Source of the DNA: an uncultured Methanomicrobiales archaeon
GTDB taxonomy: Archaea > Thermoplasmatota > Thermoplasmata > Methanomassiliicoccales > Methanomethylophilaceae
Direction of reading: 5' to 3'
NCBI GenBank assembly: GCA_946528255.1
Contig: CAMMYR010000045.1
Coordinates: 1 to 6,103, forward strand
DNA length: 6,103 nt
This document shows, piece by piece, positions 1 to 6,030 of the stretch. Under the pieces are notes generated by a model that did no database searches, had not been told where the DNA came from, and was given only the letters and a program-made list of their open reading frames with translations. The first letter of the stretch is position 1. Every line of letters begins with the position of its first letter. The translations under genes were made by a program, and so were the position numbers.

Positions 1-1
1 G

Positions 2-751
2 GGGGAGCGCCTGCCGGACCCGGTGGACGAATCGATAAGGTCCGTGTTCAGCCTGGTGCTGGAGAACGGGATCGACCCTTGGGAGATCGACCTGGCCGAG
101 TTCATCAGGATGTACGAGAGGAAGGTCGCCGCCGGCACCTTCGACATGATCGTGGCGGGCAAGCTCATGCTCATGGCCTGGAAGATCCTGAGGCTGCAGA
201 GTCAGAGCACCCGTGACAGGTCCGAGCCCCCCGTGGAGGAGGAGATCCCCTTGGACTTCGACGATTCCTTCTTCTTCGATGACGACCAGCTCCTGGTCCC
301 GGACATCCAGCTCAGGGAGGCGTACAGGAGGGAGCCGGTCCGCCCGGTCACCATGTACGAGCTCATCGACGCCTTCGAGGAGGCCCGCGAGGAGATGGAG
401 ATCGCCCGCGAGAGGGAGCGCATACGCGCCGAGCTCCGCGCCAGGCAGCCCAAGGGCAAATTCGACAACAAGGCCCACGAGGAGGACGACGAGCGCGATG
501 TGGAGGCCGTCTGGCAGAGGATCGAGCGCCTGGGCGCCGGCCCGATCTGCATCGAGGACCTTTACGGCGAGAGCCTGAAGGAGAACCTCACGGTATTCGT
601 TTCTGCGCTCCACCTCGTGAGGGAGGGCCGCATCGACATATGGCAGGAGTCCCTGCCCAGCGGCCAGATCTACGTGGAGATCAAGAGCGACTCCATCACC
701 GGCAGGCTCGAGGACGACGATTCCCGCCGCATGCCCGAAGCGGTGATCTGA
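2..751 (+). CDS. scpA: Segregation and condensation protein A (ScpA kleisin), 5'-partial
   Basis: ScpA is the kleisin subunit that bridges the heads of SMC and binds ScpB in the cytoplasmic chromosome-condensation complex. The frame is open to the window edge, and the GTG at 23 is internal to the conserved N-terminal helix, so the true start most likely lies upstream. Counting from the first full codon (position 2), residues 8-34 carry the family's N-terminal motif (VDESIRSVFSLVLENG, then IDPWEIDLAEF). A charged, acidic linker occupies about residues 75-165. The C-terminal winged helix is at about 167-228 and includes ALHLVREGRIDIWQE. The gene stops at a normal TGA, one base before the ATG of scpB, so the two are surely co-transcribed. 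An smc gene may lie upstream, as in many archaea, but that is not visible. Arginine codons here are AGG and CGC, with one CGT and no CGA. The family call is firm; only the start is missing. Confidence 0.88.
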   Translation, partial: GERLPDPVDESIRSVFSLVLENGIDPWEIDLAEFIRMYERKVAAGTFDMIVAGKLMLMAWKILRLQSQSTRDRSEPPVEEEIPLDFDDSFFFDDDQLLVPDIQLREAYRREPVRPVTMYELIDAFEEAREEMEIARERERIRAELRARQPKGKFDNKAHEEDDERDVEAVWQRIERLGAGPICIEDLYGESLKENLTVFVSALHLVREGRIDIWQESLPSGQIYVEIKSDSITGRLEDDDSRRMPEAVI

Positions 752-752
752 G

Positions 753-1307
753 ATGGACGCCAGGGGAGCGGTGGAGGCTGCGCTGTTCTCCGCTGCGGAG
801 AACCTCAAGCTGTCCCAGATAGCCGAGAAGACCGGGCTCCCGGAGGAGGAGGTCAGGAGCGCATTGTTCGACCTCCGCAGGGAGTACGACCAGCGCGAGG
901 GGGCGATAATCATCGCCAAGATCGGCACCGAGTACAGGATGATGCTGCGCCCGGAGTATTCCGAATGTGCCAGCGGCTTCGCCAAAGCGGAGATCCCTCC
1001 CGGTGTGATGAGGACCCTAAGCACCATCGCGTACAACCAGCCGGTGCTTCAGTCGGAGCTGTTCAGGACCCGCGGCCCCCGCACCTACGATGACGTCCAT
1101 AGGCTGGTCGAGCTGGGATTCGTGGCGGCGAAGCGCTCCGGTCAGACAATGGAGCTGACGACCACCAAGAAGTTCTCCGATTACTTCGGCATCGGCAGCA
1201 CCCGCAAATCCGATATCAAGGCATGGATAGAGGCCCATATGGGCGCTCCCAAGGAGCGAACAGGTCGCGCGCGTCGCGCGCAACCTATATTAGCGATAAG
1301 GCTCTAG
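753..1307 (+). CDS. scpB: Segregation and condensation protein B (ScpB)
   Basis: ScpB dimerises and binds the linker of ScpA in the SMC complex. The protein shows the expected two winged helices: residues 1-80 (EAALFSAAENLKLSQIAEKTG, in two parts, is the first helix-turn-helix) and 85-147 (TLSTIAYNQPVLQSELF, RGPRTYDD, ELGFVAAKRSG, FSDYFGI), the second matching the family's TLxxIAYxQP...YFG pattern. The ATG follows the scpA stop by one base, with a weak GGTGA at 742-746. The standard frame ends at TAG 1305-1307 and gives 184 aa. The last 16 residues (from CGA at 1257) are Arg/Ala-rich and encoded by the inverted repeat and TATA box of the next promoter, so they look non-coding; an end at 1257 would give 168 aa. 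That CGA is the only one in the gene. The frame after the TAG is open straight into the permease ATG at 1317. The ScpB call is firm; the exact C-terminus is doubtful. Confidence 0.85.
   Translation: MDARGAVEAALFSAAENLKLSQIAEKTGLPEEEVRSALFDLRREYDQREGAIIIAKIGTEYRMMLRPEYSECASGFAKAEIPPGVMRTLSTIAYNQPVLQSELFRTRGPRTYDDVHRLVELGFVAAKRSGQTMELTTTKKFSDYFGIGSTRKSDIKAWIEAHMGAPKERTGRARRAQPILAIRL
1262..1286 (+). repeat. Near-perfect inverted repeat 11-3-11 at the transporter promoter
   Basis: The arms are AGGTCGCGCGC (1262-1272) and GCGCGCAACCT (1276-1286), separated by GTC. The reverse complement of the second arm matches the first at 10 of 11 positions. The same stretch also contains a tandem 9-mer, TCGCGCGC(G/A), at 1265-1273 and 1274-1282. 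The right arm runs into the TATA box, covering the position where TFB would contact its recognition element. That location suits a repressor operator. A transcript hairpin for scpB is the alternative, but no U-run follows, so a classical archaeal terminator is less likely. The function is inference. Confidence 0.6.
1284..1292 (+). promoter_or_regulatory. Archaeal TATA box of the ABC transporter operon
   Basis: CCTATATTA stands out as an AT-rich island in GC-rich sequence. Its centre, near 1288, lies about 29 nt upstream of the permease ATG at 1317. Archaeal transcription starts about 25-27 nt downstream of the TATA centre, so the transcript would begin at or within a few bases of the ATG. No GGAGG-like sequence precedes that ATG, which agrees with a leaderless mRNA. 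The BRE region upstream (CGCAAC) is a weak match. Confidence 0.6.
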
Positions 1308-1316
1308 CCCCAACAG

Positions 1317-3074
1317 ATGGCGCCCATCCAGAGCCCTGAATCCGCCGACACGGTTAGCCGTGGCCGTGCAGGGTTCGTGAAGAGGCTCGACGATATCTCC
1401 GGCAACCCGAAGGCCCGCAGGGCATGGACCAGCCTGGCCATCGTTTTCTTCGTGATAATCATCCTCGTCCCGTCGATGTTCGTCCTGACCAAGGTCCTCT
1501 CCGATTGGGACCTTGTCGACGACGTCCTCCTGGACGGCGAAGCGATGGGCATCATATGGAACGCGATGTTCAATTCGTTCAGCATCGCCTTCATCGTCAC
1601 GATCATCGACATCCTGGTCGGGCTGCCCATGGCGTGGATCCTGGTCAGGAGGCAGTTCAAGGGCAGGAAGTACCTGGATGCCATAATGGACATCCCTCTG
1701 GCGTTCCCCACGGCCGTCCTCGGCATCTCCGTGGTGATATTCTGGGGCGCGCCCGAGGGGATCGAGATTCCCGGGCTCGGATTGGTCATGTCCCCGTACA
1801 TGATGATCCTGCTCCTGCACATCATCTTCACATTCCCGTACATGGTCCGCTCCCTGGCCGCCATCCTGGAGCAGATCGACCCCAACTACGAGACCGCCGC
1901 CATGACCCTCGGGGCATCCAAATGGACGGCCGTCCGCACCATCACCCTCCCGCTCTTCCGCACCGGTCTCGCCACCGGTTTCATCCTGTGCTTCGCCAGG
2001 TCCCTTTCCGAGACCGGAGGGACATACATAGCCCTCGCGATGATGGGCGTGGAGAGCGTGTTCTTCACAGGACCCACCTACATCGCATACCTGAAGGATG
2101 TCGGGGGGACCGAGGATGCCATGGGCGCCATGATACTGATCAGCGCCCTGATGATCATCTTCGCACTGATTCTCCTGATAGTGGCCAAGCGCCTGATAAC
2201 CAAGATGAGGATCCCGCTGAAGAAGGTCTGGCCGGAGCTGGGCAGGAAGATAAGCCGCGGGGCGCTCCCCAAAGTCAAGGACACGATCGCCTACCTCTTC
2301 CTGTTCATCATGGTGCTCCTGCCGTCGTTCTACATCTTCATCTATCTGACTGAACCGTTCCCGGAGATGGACATGGGCGGGCTGTTCTCGTCTATGGGTA
2401 TATCGTTCCTAATCGCGGGTTCGGCCGTGGCCATAGACGTCATATTCGGCATACCGATCGCGATGAAGATCGCCAGGAACAAGAGCTCCAAGCTGAGCCA
2501 CATCCTGGACGAGCTGGTGAACGTCCCGCTGATCATCCCGACCACCGCCCTGGGATTCTCCCTGGCGCTGTTCTGGGGCAGCTTCGGGGAGCTGGATTCC
2601 CTGTCCCTGCTGCTGGTGATCCTGGGGCATGTGGCCTTCACCTATCCGCTGGTCGTGAGGAACATAGTCGGTGCCCTTGAGGAGGTGGATCCCGCATACG
2701 AGGAGGTCGCCATGACCCTCGGCGCCAAGCCGTTCCAGGCATTCAGGAAGATCCTGCTCCCGATGGTGAAGGCATCCGTGTTCGCCGGGGGCATCCTCGC
2801 TTTCACGAGATCCCTGGGCGAGACCGGGGCCACGATCGCCATCAGCAGCGATATCGACGCCATCCCCGTGTACATCACCGGTCTGGTGAAGGCCGGGGAG
2901 TACGCGGATGCGGCCATAGCATCGATCCTCCTGATCATGATCTGCTTCGTGCTCATCATGATAGTCAGGAAGCTGACCGGAGGTGATTCGGATGCCCGAG
3001 ATAGTCCTCGAGGACCTCTGCAAGAGCTTCGGCGACAGCGTCGCCGCGGACCACCTGTCCCTGACTATCCATGA
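1317..3074 (+). CDS. ABC transporter permease, two fused MetI-type domains
   Basis: This is the membrane channel of an ABC importer, with both permease halves in one polypeptide as in ThiP and FbpB-type proteins. A charged N-terminus of about 37 residues precedes the first segment (about 38-58). Further hydrophobic segments follow through residue 292, then a polar linker (about 293-322) and a second set from about 324 to 550. Each half has an EAA loop that contacts an ATPase: about 191-211 (YETAAMTLGASKW) and 461-481 (YEEVAMTLGAKPF), each followed by RSLxETG (229-234 and 499-504). Relatives move iron, thiamine, polyamines, phosphonates or oxyanions; the sequence does not settle which. The standard stop is at 3072, but the last residues (from CGA 2997) overlap ATPase 1 by 83 nt as an Arg/Pro-rich tail unlike a permease terminus. 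An end at 2997 would give 560 aa and an 8-nt overlap. There is no CGA in the body. The transcript is probably leaderless from the TATA box at 1284. Confidence 0.87.
   Translation: MAPIQSPESADTVSRGRAGFVKRLDDISGNPKARRAWTSLAIVFFVIIILVPSMFVLTKVLSDWDLVDDVLLDGEAMGIIWNAMFNSFSIAFIVTIIDILVGLPMAWILVRRQFKGRKYLDAIMDIPLAFPTAVLGISVVIFWGAPEGIEIPGLGLVMSPYMMILLLHIIFTFPYMVRSLAAILEQIDPNYETAAMTLGASKWTAVRTITLPLFRTGLATGFILCFARSLSETGGTYIALAMMGVESVFFTGPTYIAYLKDVGGTEDAMGAMILISALMIIFALILLIVAKRLITKMRIPLKKVWPELGRKISRGALPKVKDTIAYLFLFIMVLLPSFYIFIYLTEPFPEMDMGGLFSSMGISFLIAGSAVAIDVIFGIPIAMKIARNKSSKLSHILDELVNVPLIIPTTALGFSLALFWGSFGELDSLSLLLVILGHVAFTYPLVVRNIVGALEEVDPAYEEVAMTLGAKPFQAFRKILLPMVKASVFAGGILAFTRSLGETGATIAISSDIDAIPVYITGLVKAGEYADAAIASILLIMICFVLIMIVRKLTGGDSDARDSPRGPLQELRRQRRRGPPVPDYP
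2979..2986 (+). promoter_or_regulatory. Shine-Dalgarno for ATPase 1
   Basis: GGAGGTGA ends 5 nt before ATG 2992. It covers the alternative in-frame GTG at 2983, which therefore cannot be the start. Confidence 0.75.
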
Positions 3075-4137
3075 CGGGGAGTACGTGTGCATCCTCGGGC
3101 CCACCGGCGCCGGGAAGACCACCTGCATGCGCATGATATGCGGCCTGACCAGACCGGATTCCGGCAGGGTGCTCTTCGACGGCAGGGATGTCACCGACGA
3201 GGACATCGACCTGAGGGAGAGCACCATGCTCTCCCAGACGTACGCGCTGTTCCCCCATATGGACGTGTACAACAACGTCATGTTCGCGCCGAGGATCAAG
3301 GAGTGGCCTGACTTCGAAGCGAAGCAGATCGTCAAGAGCATGCTGCACATGGTCCACCTGGAGAAGAAGGCCGAGTGGAAGGTCACCGACCTTTCCGGCG
3401 GCCAGCAGCAGAGGATAGCCCTGGCCAGGGCGCTGGCCTCGGGATCCAAGGTCCTCCTGCTGGACGAGCCCCTGAGGGCTCTGGACGCCAGGCTCAGGAT
3501 AGACCTGAGGAAGGAGCTCAGGTCCATGTCCAGGGATATGAAGCTCACGTGCGTGCATGTGACGCACGACCAGGACGAGGCATTGGAGATGGCCGACAGG
3601 ATAGCGGTCATCAGATACGGGAGGATCATCCAGGTCGGCACCCCGATGGAGATCTTCACCAATCCCGCCACGCCGTTCGTGGCGAACTTCGTGGGAAGGT
3701 CCAACAACATAGTCGGGAAGGTGACCGCCTGCGGGGACCTGACCGAGATCACGGCCGACAACGGCATAAGGTTCCAGGCCCGCGCCAGCGACCTCCCGGA
3801 GGGGAGCGAGGCGGTGCTGACGATAAAGGTGGGCTCCACCAAGGTCATTCATTCATCGGATGACGGGGCGCTCCAGGAGGGCGCATACTGCTCCGGCATC
3901 GTGGAGCGCATGCTGTACGAGGGGGCGACCGTCACCATGGAGGTCAGGGTGGACGGCCTGGGCCTCATATCGGCCCAGATGCCCAACAGGAAATACGACG
4001 ATTACGAGCCGGGCGAGCGCGTGGACATAAGATGGGTACCGGAGAAGGCCTCCGTGTTCCCGATGCCGGAATGCGGCCTGGAGAACGAGCTGAGGTTGGA
4101 ACGATGGCGGCGATCAGACTCGATAGGATATCCATGA
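2992..4137 (+). CDS. ABC transporter ATP-binding protein (PotA/FbpC type), ATPase 1
   Basis: This is a cytoplasmic ATPase that powers the fused permease, probably as a heterodimer with the ATPase encoded next. Numbering from ATG 2992: Walker A GPTGAGKT 36-43, Q-loop Q82 in SQTYALFPH, signature LSGGQ 134-138, Walker B VLLLDE 154-159 and H-loop H192 in VTHDQDEA. The D-loop reads LRALDA (161-166) where the usual form is LSALDA. After about residue 235 comes a TOBE-like regulatory region ending in PGERVDIRW...ASVFP (340-357). All catalytic residues are present apart from the odd D-loop. The start was chosen for the strong Shine-Dalgarno. The standard stop (4135) overlaps ATPase 2 by 34 nt; the first CGA, at 4102-4104, would end it at 370 aa in a CGATG overlap with the next ATG. 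The ATPase call is certain, the substrate is not. Confidence 0.9.
   Translation: MPEIVLEDLCKSFGDSVAADHLSLTIHDGEYVCILGPTGAGKTTCMRMICGLTRPDSGRVLFDGRDVTDEDIDLRESTMLSQTYALFPHMDVYNNVMFAPRIKEWPDFEAKQIVKSMLHMVHLEKKAEWKVTDLSGGQQQRIALARALASGSKVLLLDEPLRALDARLRIDLRKELRSMSRDMKLTCVHVTHDQDEALEMADRIAVIRYGRIIQVGTPMEIFTNPATPFVANFVGRSNNIVGKVTACGDLTEITADNGIRFQARASDLPEGSEAVLTIKVGSTKVIHSSDDGALQEGAYCSGIVERMLYEGATVTMEVRVDGLGLISAQMPNRKYDDYEPGERVDIRWVPEKASVFPMPECGLENELRLERWRRSDSIGYP
4092..4096 (+). promoter_or_regulatory. Shine-Dalgarno for ATPase 2
   Basis: GAGGT ends 7 nt before ATG 4104. It supports that start over the upstream in-frame ATG at 4032, whose extra 24 residues overlap ATPase 1 coding sequence and have no ABC homology. 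Confidence 0.6.
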
Positions 4138-5111
4138 GGTTCGGCGACTTCTACGCCGTCAGGGACATCAGCCTGGACATCGGCAGCGGGGAGTACATCA
4201 CCATCCTGGGGCCGTCCGGGTGCGGGAAGACCACGCTGATCAAGGTCGTGTCCGGTATATGGACTCCAACCGAAGGGAAGGTCTACATCGACGGCATGGA
4301 CGTCACCGGGATACCCATAGAGGACAGGGACGTGGGATACGTGTTCCAGAACATAGCCCTGTTCCCCCACATGGACCTGAAGGACAACGTCTCCTACGGG
4401 CCCAGGGTCCGCGACCTCCCGCCGGAGAAGATCGACAAGACCTCCGACGACTGCCTCGCGCTGGTGAACCTCCTGTCCAGGGCGGGCATGTTCCCAGGGA
4501 AGCTGTCCGGAGGGGAGCAGCAGAAAGTCGCCATCGCCAGGGCGCTTGCTTCCGGGGCGAAGCTGCTGATGCTGGATGAGCCCCTCTCCGCCCTCGACGC
4601 GAGGGTCAGGATGGAGCTCAGGTACGAGCTCCGCAGGCTCGTGAAGAACCTTGGGATCACCGTAATGCACGTGACCCACGATCAGGAGGAGGCGATGTCC
4701 GTGTCGGACAGGATCGTCCTTATGCGCTACGGCTCCATCGCCGAGGTGGGGACGCCCCTGCAGATGTACAGGCGCCCCAAGACCGTGTTCGCCGCCAACT
4801 TCATCGGGGAGACCAACCTGATCGAGTGCACCGTATCCGACAGGAGCAAGATGGGCAAGACCACCGTGCGCCTGAGGGGAGGGAAGGAGGTCAGGGTATC
4901 CAGGACCAACTTCGTCCCGGGGCAGCCCGCGGTGCTCTCAGTGCGCCCGGAGCATGTATATTCAGCTAACGACGGGATATCCGCGGAGGTCGTCTCCGCG
5001 GTGTTCATGGGAACCTATTGGAGGGTCCGGACGGTGGCCGAGACCCGCGATTACATTTCATACAATGTCTCGACGGACGAAGAGGTACCGTCGCCCGGCG
5101 AGACCGTGTAG
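4104..5111 (+). CDS. ABC transporter ATP-binding protein (PotA/FbpC type), ATPase 2, probable UAG read-through
   Basis: This is the second cytoplasmic ATPase of the importer. Numbering from ATG 4104: Walker A GPSGCGKT 36-43, Q-loop Q82 in VFQNIALFPH, signature LSGGE 134-138, Walker B LLMLDE 154-159, canonical D-loop LSALDA 161-166 and H-loop H192 in VTHDQEEA. A TOBE-like region starts at about 240. With the standard code the protein stops at TAG 5109 after 335 aa, in the middle of the final TOBE strand. The frame continues for 26 more codons to TGA 5190, and that extension aligns with the end of ATPase 1, so the full protein is likely about 361-362 aa, with the UAG read as an amino acid. It differs clearly from ATPase 1 in the helical domain and tail, so the pair looks like an old duplication with specialised roles rather than a recent copy. 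Confidence 0.9.
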   Translation: MAAIRLDRISMRFGDFYAVRDISLDIGSGEYITILGPSGCGKTTLIKVVSGIWTPTEGKVYIDGMDVTGIPIEDRDVGYVFQNIALFPHMDLKDNVSYGPRVRDLPPEKIDKTSDDCLALVNLLSRAGMFPGKLSGGEQQKVAIARALASGAKLLMLDEPLSALDARVRMELRYELRRLVKNLGITVMHVTHDQEEAMSVSDRIVLMRYGSIAEVGTPLQMYRRPKTVFAANFIGETNLIECTVSDRSKMGKTTVRLRGGKEVRVSRTNFVPGQPAVLSVRPEHVYSANDGISAEVVSAVFMGTYWRVRTVAETRDYISYNVSTDEEVPSPGETV

Positions 5112-5192
5112 CTTGTCTTCAACAAGAAAGCCACGGTGGTCTTCGAGAGGCCGCCGGGCGGAATAGAGGAGGAGATTAAACTTGAGCGATGA
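5109..5192 (+). other. In-frame UAG codon plus coding continuation of ATPase 2
   Basis: After the TAG the same frame encodes LVFNKKATVVFERPP and then GGIEEEIKLER, ending at TGA 5190-5192. Aligned to ATPase 1, PGERV-D-IRWVPEKASVF matches PGETV-TAG-LVFNKKATVVF, so the UAG sits at an ordinary residue position inside the TOBE strand. The extension also closes what would otherwise be a 70-nt gap and runs into the DUF47 start (TTG 5182), the usual spacing of this operon. Pyrrolysine is the obvious residue if the host is a Methanomassiliicoccales-type methanogen. A Tyr-codon mutation (TAC/TAT to TAG) that truncates the protein is the main alternative. Confidence 0.65.
5168..5174 (+). promoter_or_regulatory. 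Shine-Dalgarno for the DUF47 gene, fixing a TTG start
   Basis: GGAGGAG lies 7 nt before TTG 5182. A TAG at 5164-5166 closes the DUF47 frame upstream, and no in-frame ATG or GTG exists between the two, so TTG is the start. The ATG at 5189 is out of frame. Confidence 0.7.
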
Positions 5193-6030
5193 ACCGAAGA
5201 ACATCCTGACCTGGTTCGGGAAGAGGAAAGTGAACGTGGTTACGAACGGGATGCAGTCCCATGCGCTGTCTGTGCACGACTGCATCGAGGAGCTCTGCAT
5301 GGCGCTGAAGGCCATGCAGGCCGGGGACAAGCAGGAGGCCATGAGGTGCGTCGACCGCCTCATAGTCAACGAGAGGGAGGCCGATGCCCAGGAGGACACG
5401 CTCTGCGAGCAGCTGAGCCTCGGGGAGCTCGGGCCCCAGGAGAGGGAGGACCTCCTGCATTTCGTCAGGAAGACCGACAGCATCGCCAACTGGAGCAAGG
5501 AGTCCTCGCTGTACGTCCACATGCTGGCGGAGCTCGGCTTCGAGGTCCCCGAGAAGGTGTGGGCGTCCCTCGTCGGGATATCCATCGAACTGGAATCCGA
5601 GGTCAACTACCTCTTATCCTGCATCAAGCTGTTCGGGGTCCCGAAGGGGGACATAGAGGCCTGCATCGAAGGCGTGAAGCTGCAGGAGCACAGGATCGAC
5701 CTCGCATACTTCGATACAATGAAGCAGATCTACGCGGAGATCGACGACCCCAAGGGCGTCATGCTGGCCCTGAAGGTCCTGGAATCCATGGAGATGGCCG
5801 CGGACACCTGCAAGGGCTGCGCCGACACCGTCTCCATCCTGATGGTAGCCAGGAGGCTCCGAGAATGTCGGCTTCCCTCGGTGACGGATGGCTCAGGGGC
5901 CTGTTCGGCACGGAGGTCACACCCGAGCTGGCGCTCCAGATCGGCAAGCTGGCCAGCGAGCGCTGCGATGGCCCTGTGGCCGTGGCCTGCGATTCCAGGC
6001 CGTCCGGCGAATCGCTCAAGAGGGCCGTGA
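5182..6030 (+). CDS. DUF47 / PhoU-like protein
   Basis: DUF47 proteins are cytoplasmic all-alpha relatives of PhoU, often encoded beside phosphate transporters and thought to regulate them. Evidence includes the helical heptad character, the acidic NEREADAQED segment (about 63-72), HFVRKTDSIANW (about 92-103, matching the family's RKxDxIADW) and the C-terminal helix ESMEMAADTCKGCADTVSIL (about 200-219). The protein reaches the usual family end at VARRL, residue 226. The standard frame continues to TGA 6028 (282 aa), but the extra 56 residues are Arg/Ser/Pro/Trp-rich, have no family match and overlap the next gene by 166 nt. The CGA at 5860, codon 227, is the only one in the gene; an end there leaves a 2-nt gap to the next ATG. 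The start is TTG with a strong Shine-Dalgarno. Placement directly after the importer genes suggests it controls that importer, which is inference. Confidence 0.82.
   Translation: MSDEPKNILTWFGKRKVNVVTNGMQSHALSVHDCIEELCMALKAMQAGDKQEAMRCVDRLIVNEREADAQEDTLCEQLSLGELGPQEREDLLHFVRKTDSIANWSKESSLYVHMLAELGFEVPEKVWASLVGISIELESEVNYLLSCIKLFGVPKGDIEACIEGVKLQEHRIDLAYFDTMKQIYAEIDDPKGVMLALKVLESMEMAADTCKGCADTVSILMVARRLRECRLPSVTDGSGACSARRSHPSWRSRSASWPASAAMALWPWPAIPGRPANRSRGP
5851..5856 (+). promoter_or_regulatory. Shine-Dalgarno for the phosphohexomutase gene
   Basis: AGGAGG ends 8 nt before ATG 5865, inside the last DUF47 codons. It supports translation of the next gene from this ATG. Confidence 0.65.

Noticed and set aside
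1262..1286. Intrinsic terminator for scpAB
   Set aside because: No U-run follows the hairpin; the sequence downstream is a TATA box and the start of the next gene.
1304..1885. Minus-strand frames of 176 and 193 residues opposite the permease
   Set aside because: They are Arg/His/Met-rich shadows of the permease coding strand with no plausible start signal or family match.
1899..2722. 14-bp direct repeat GCCATGACCCTCGG at 1899-1912 and 2709-2722
   Set aside because: It encodes the conserved AMTLG of the two EAA loops in the duplicated permease halves, not a mobile or regulatory repeat.
2409..3848. A 479-residue open frame on the minus strand across the permease and ATPase 1
   Set aside because: It mirrors genes with clear homology on the + strand, has no recognisable domain, and such antisense frames are expected in GC-rich coding DNA with biased third positions.
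4032..4103. Upstream ATG start for ATPase 2
   Set aside because: The added residues lie inside ATPase 1 coding sequence and lack ABC homology; ATG 4104 has a Shine-Dalgarno and the normal N-terminus.
5112..5181. Apparent 70-nt intergenic region as a promoter or terminator
   Set aside because: It reads as an in-frame continuation of ATPase 2 with homology to ATPase 1; ATTAAA at 5175-5180 is too close to the TTG start to be its TATA box.
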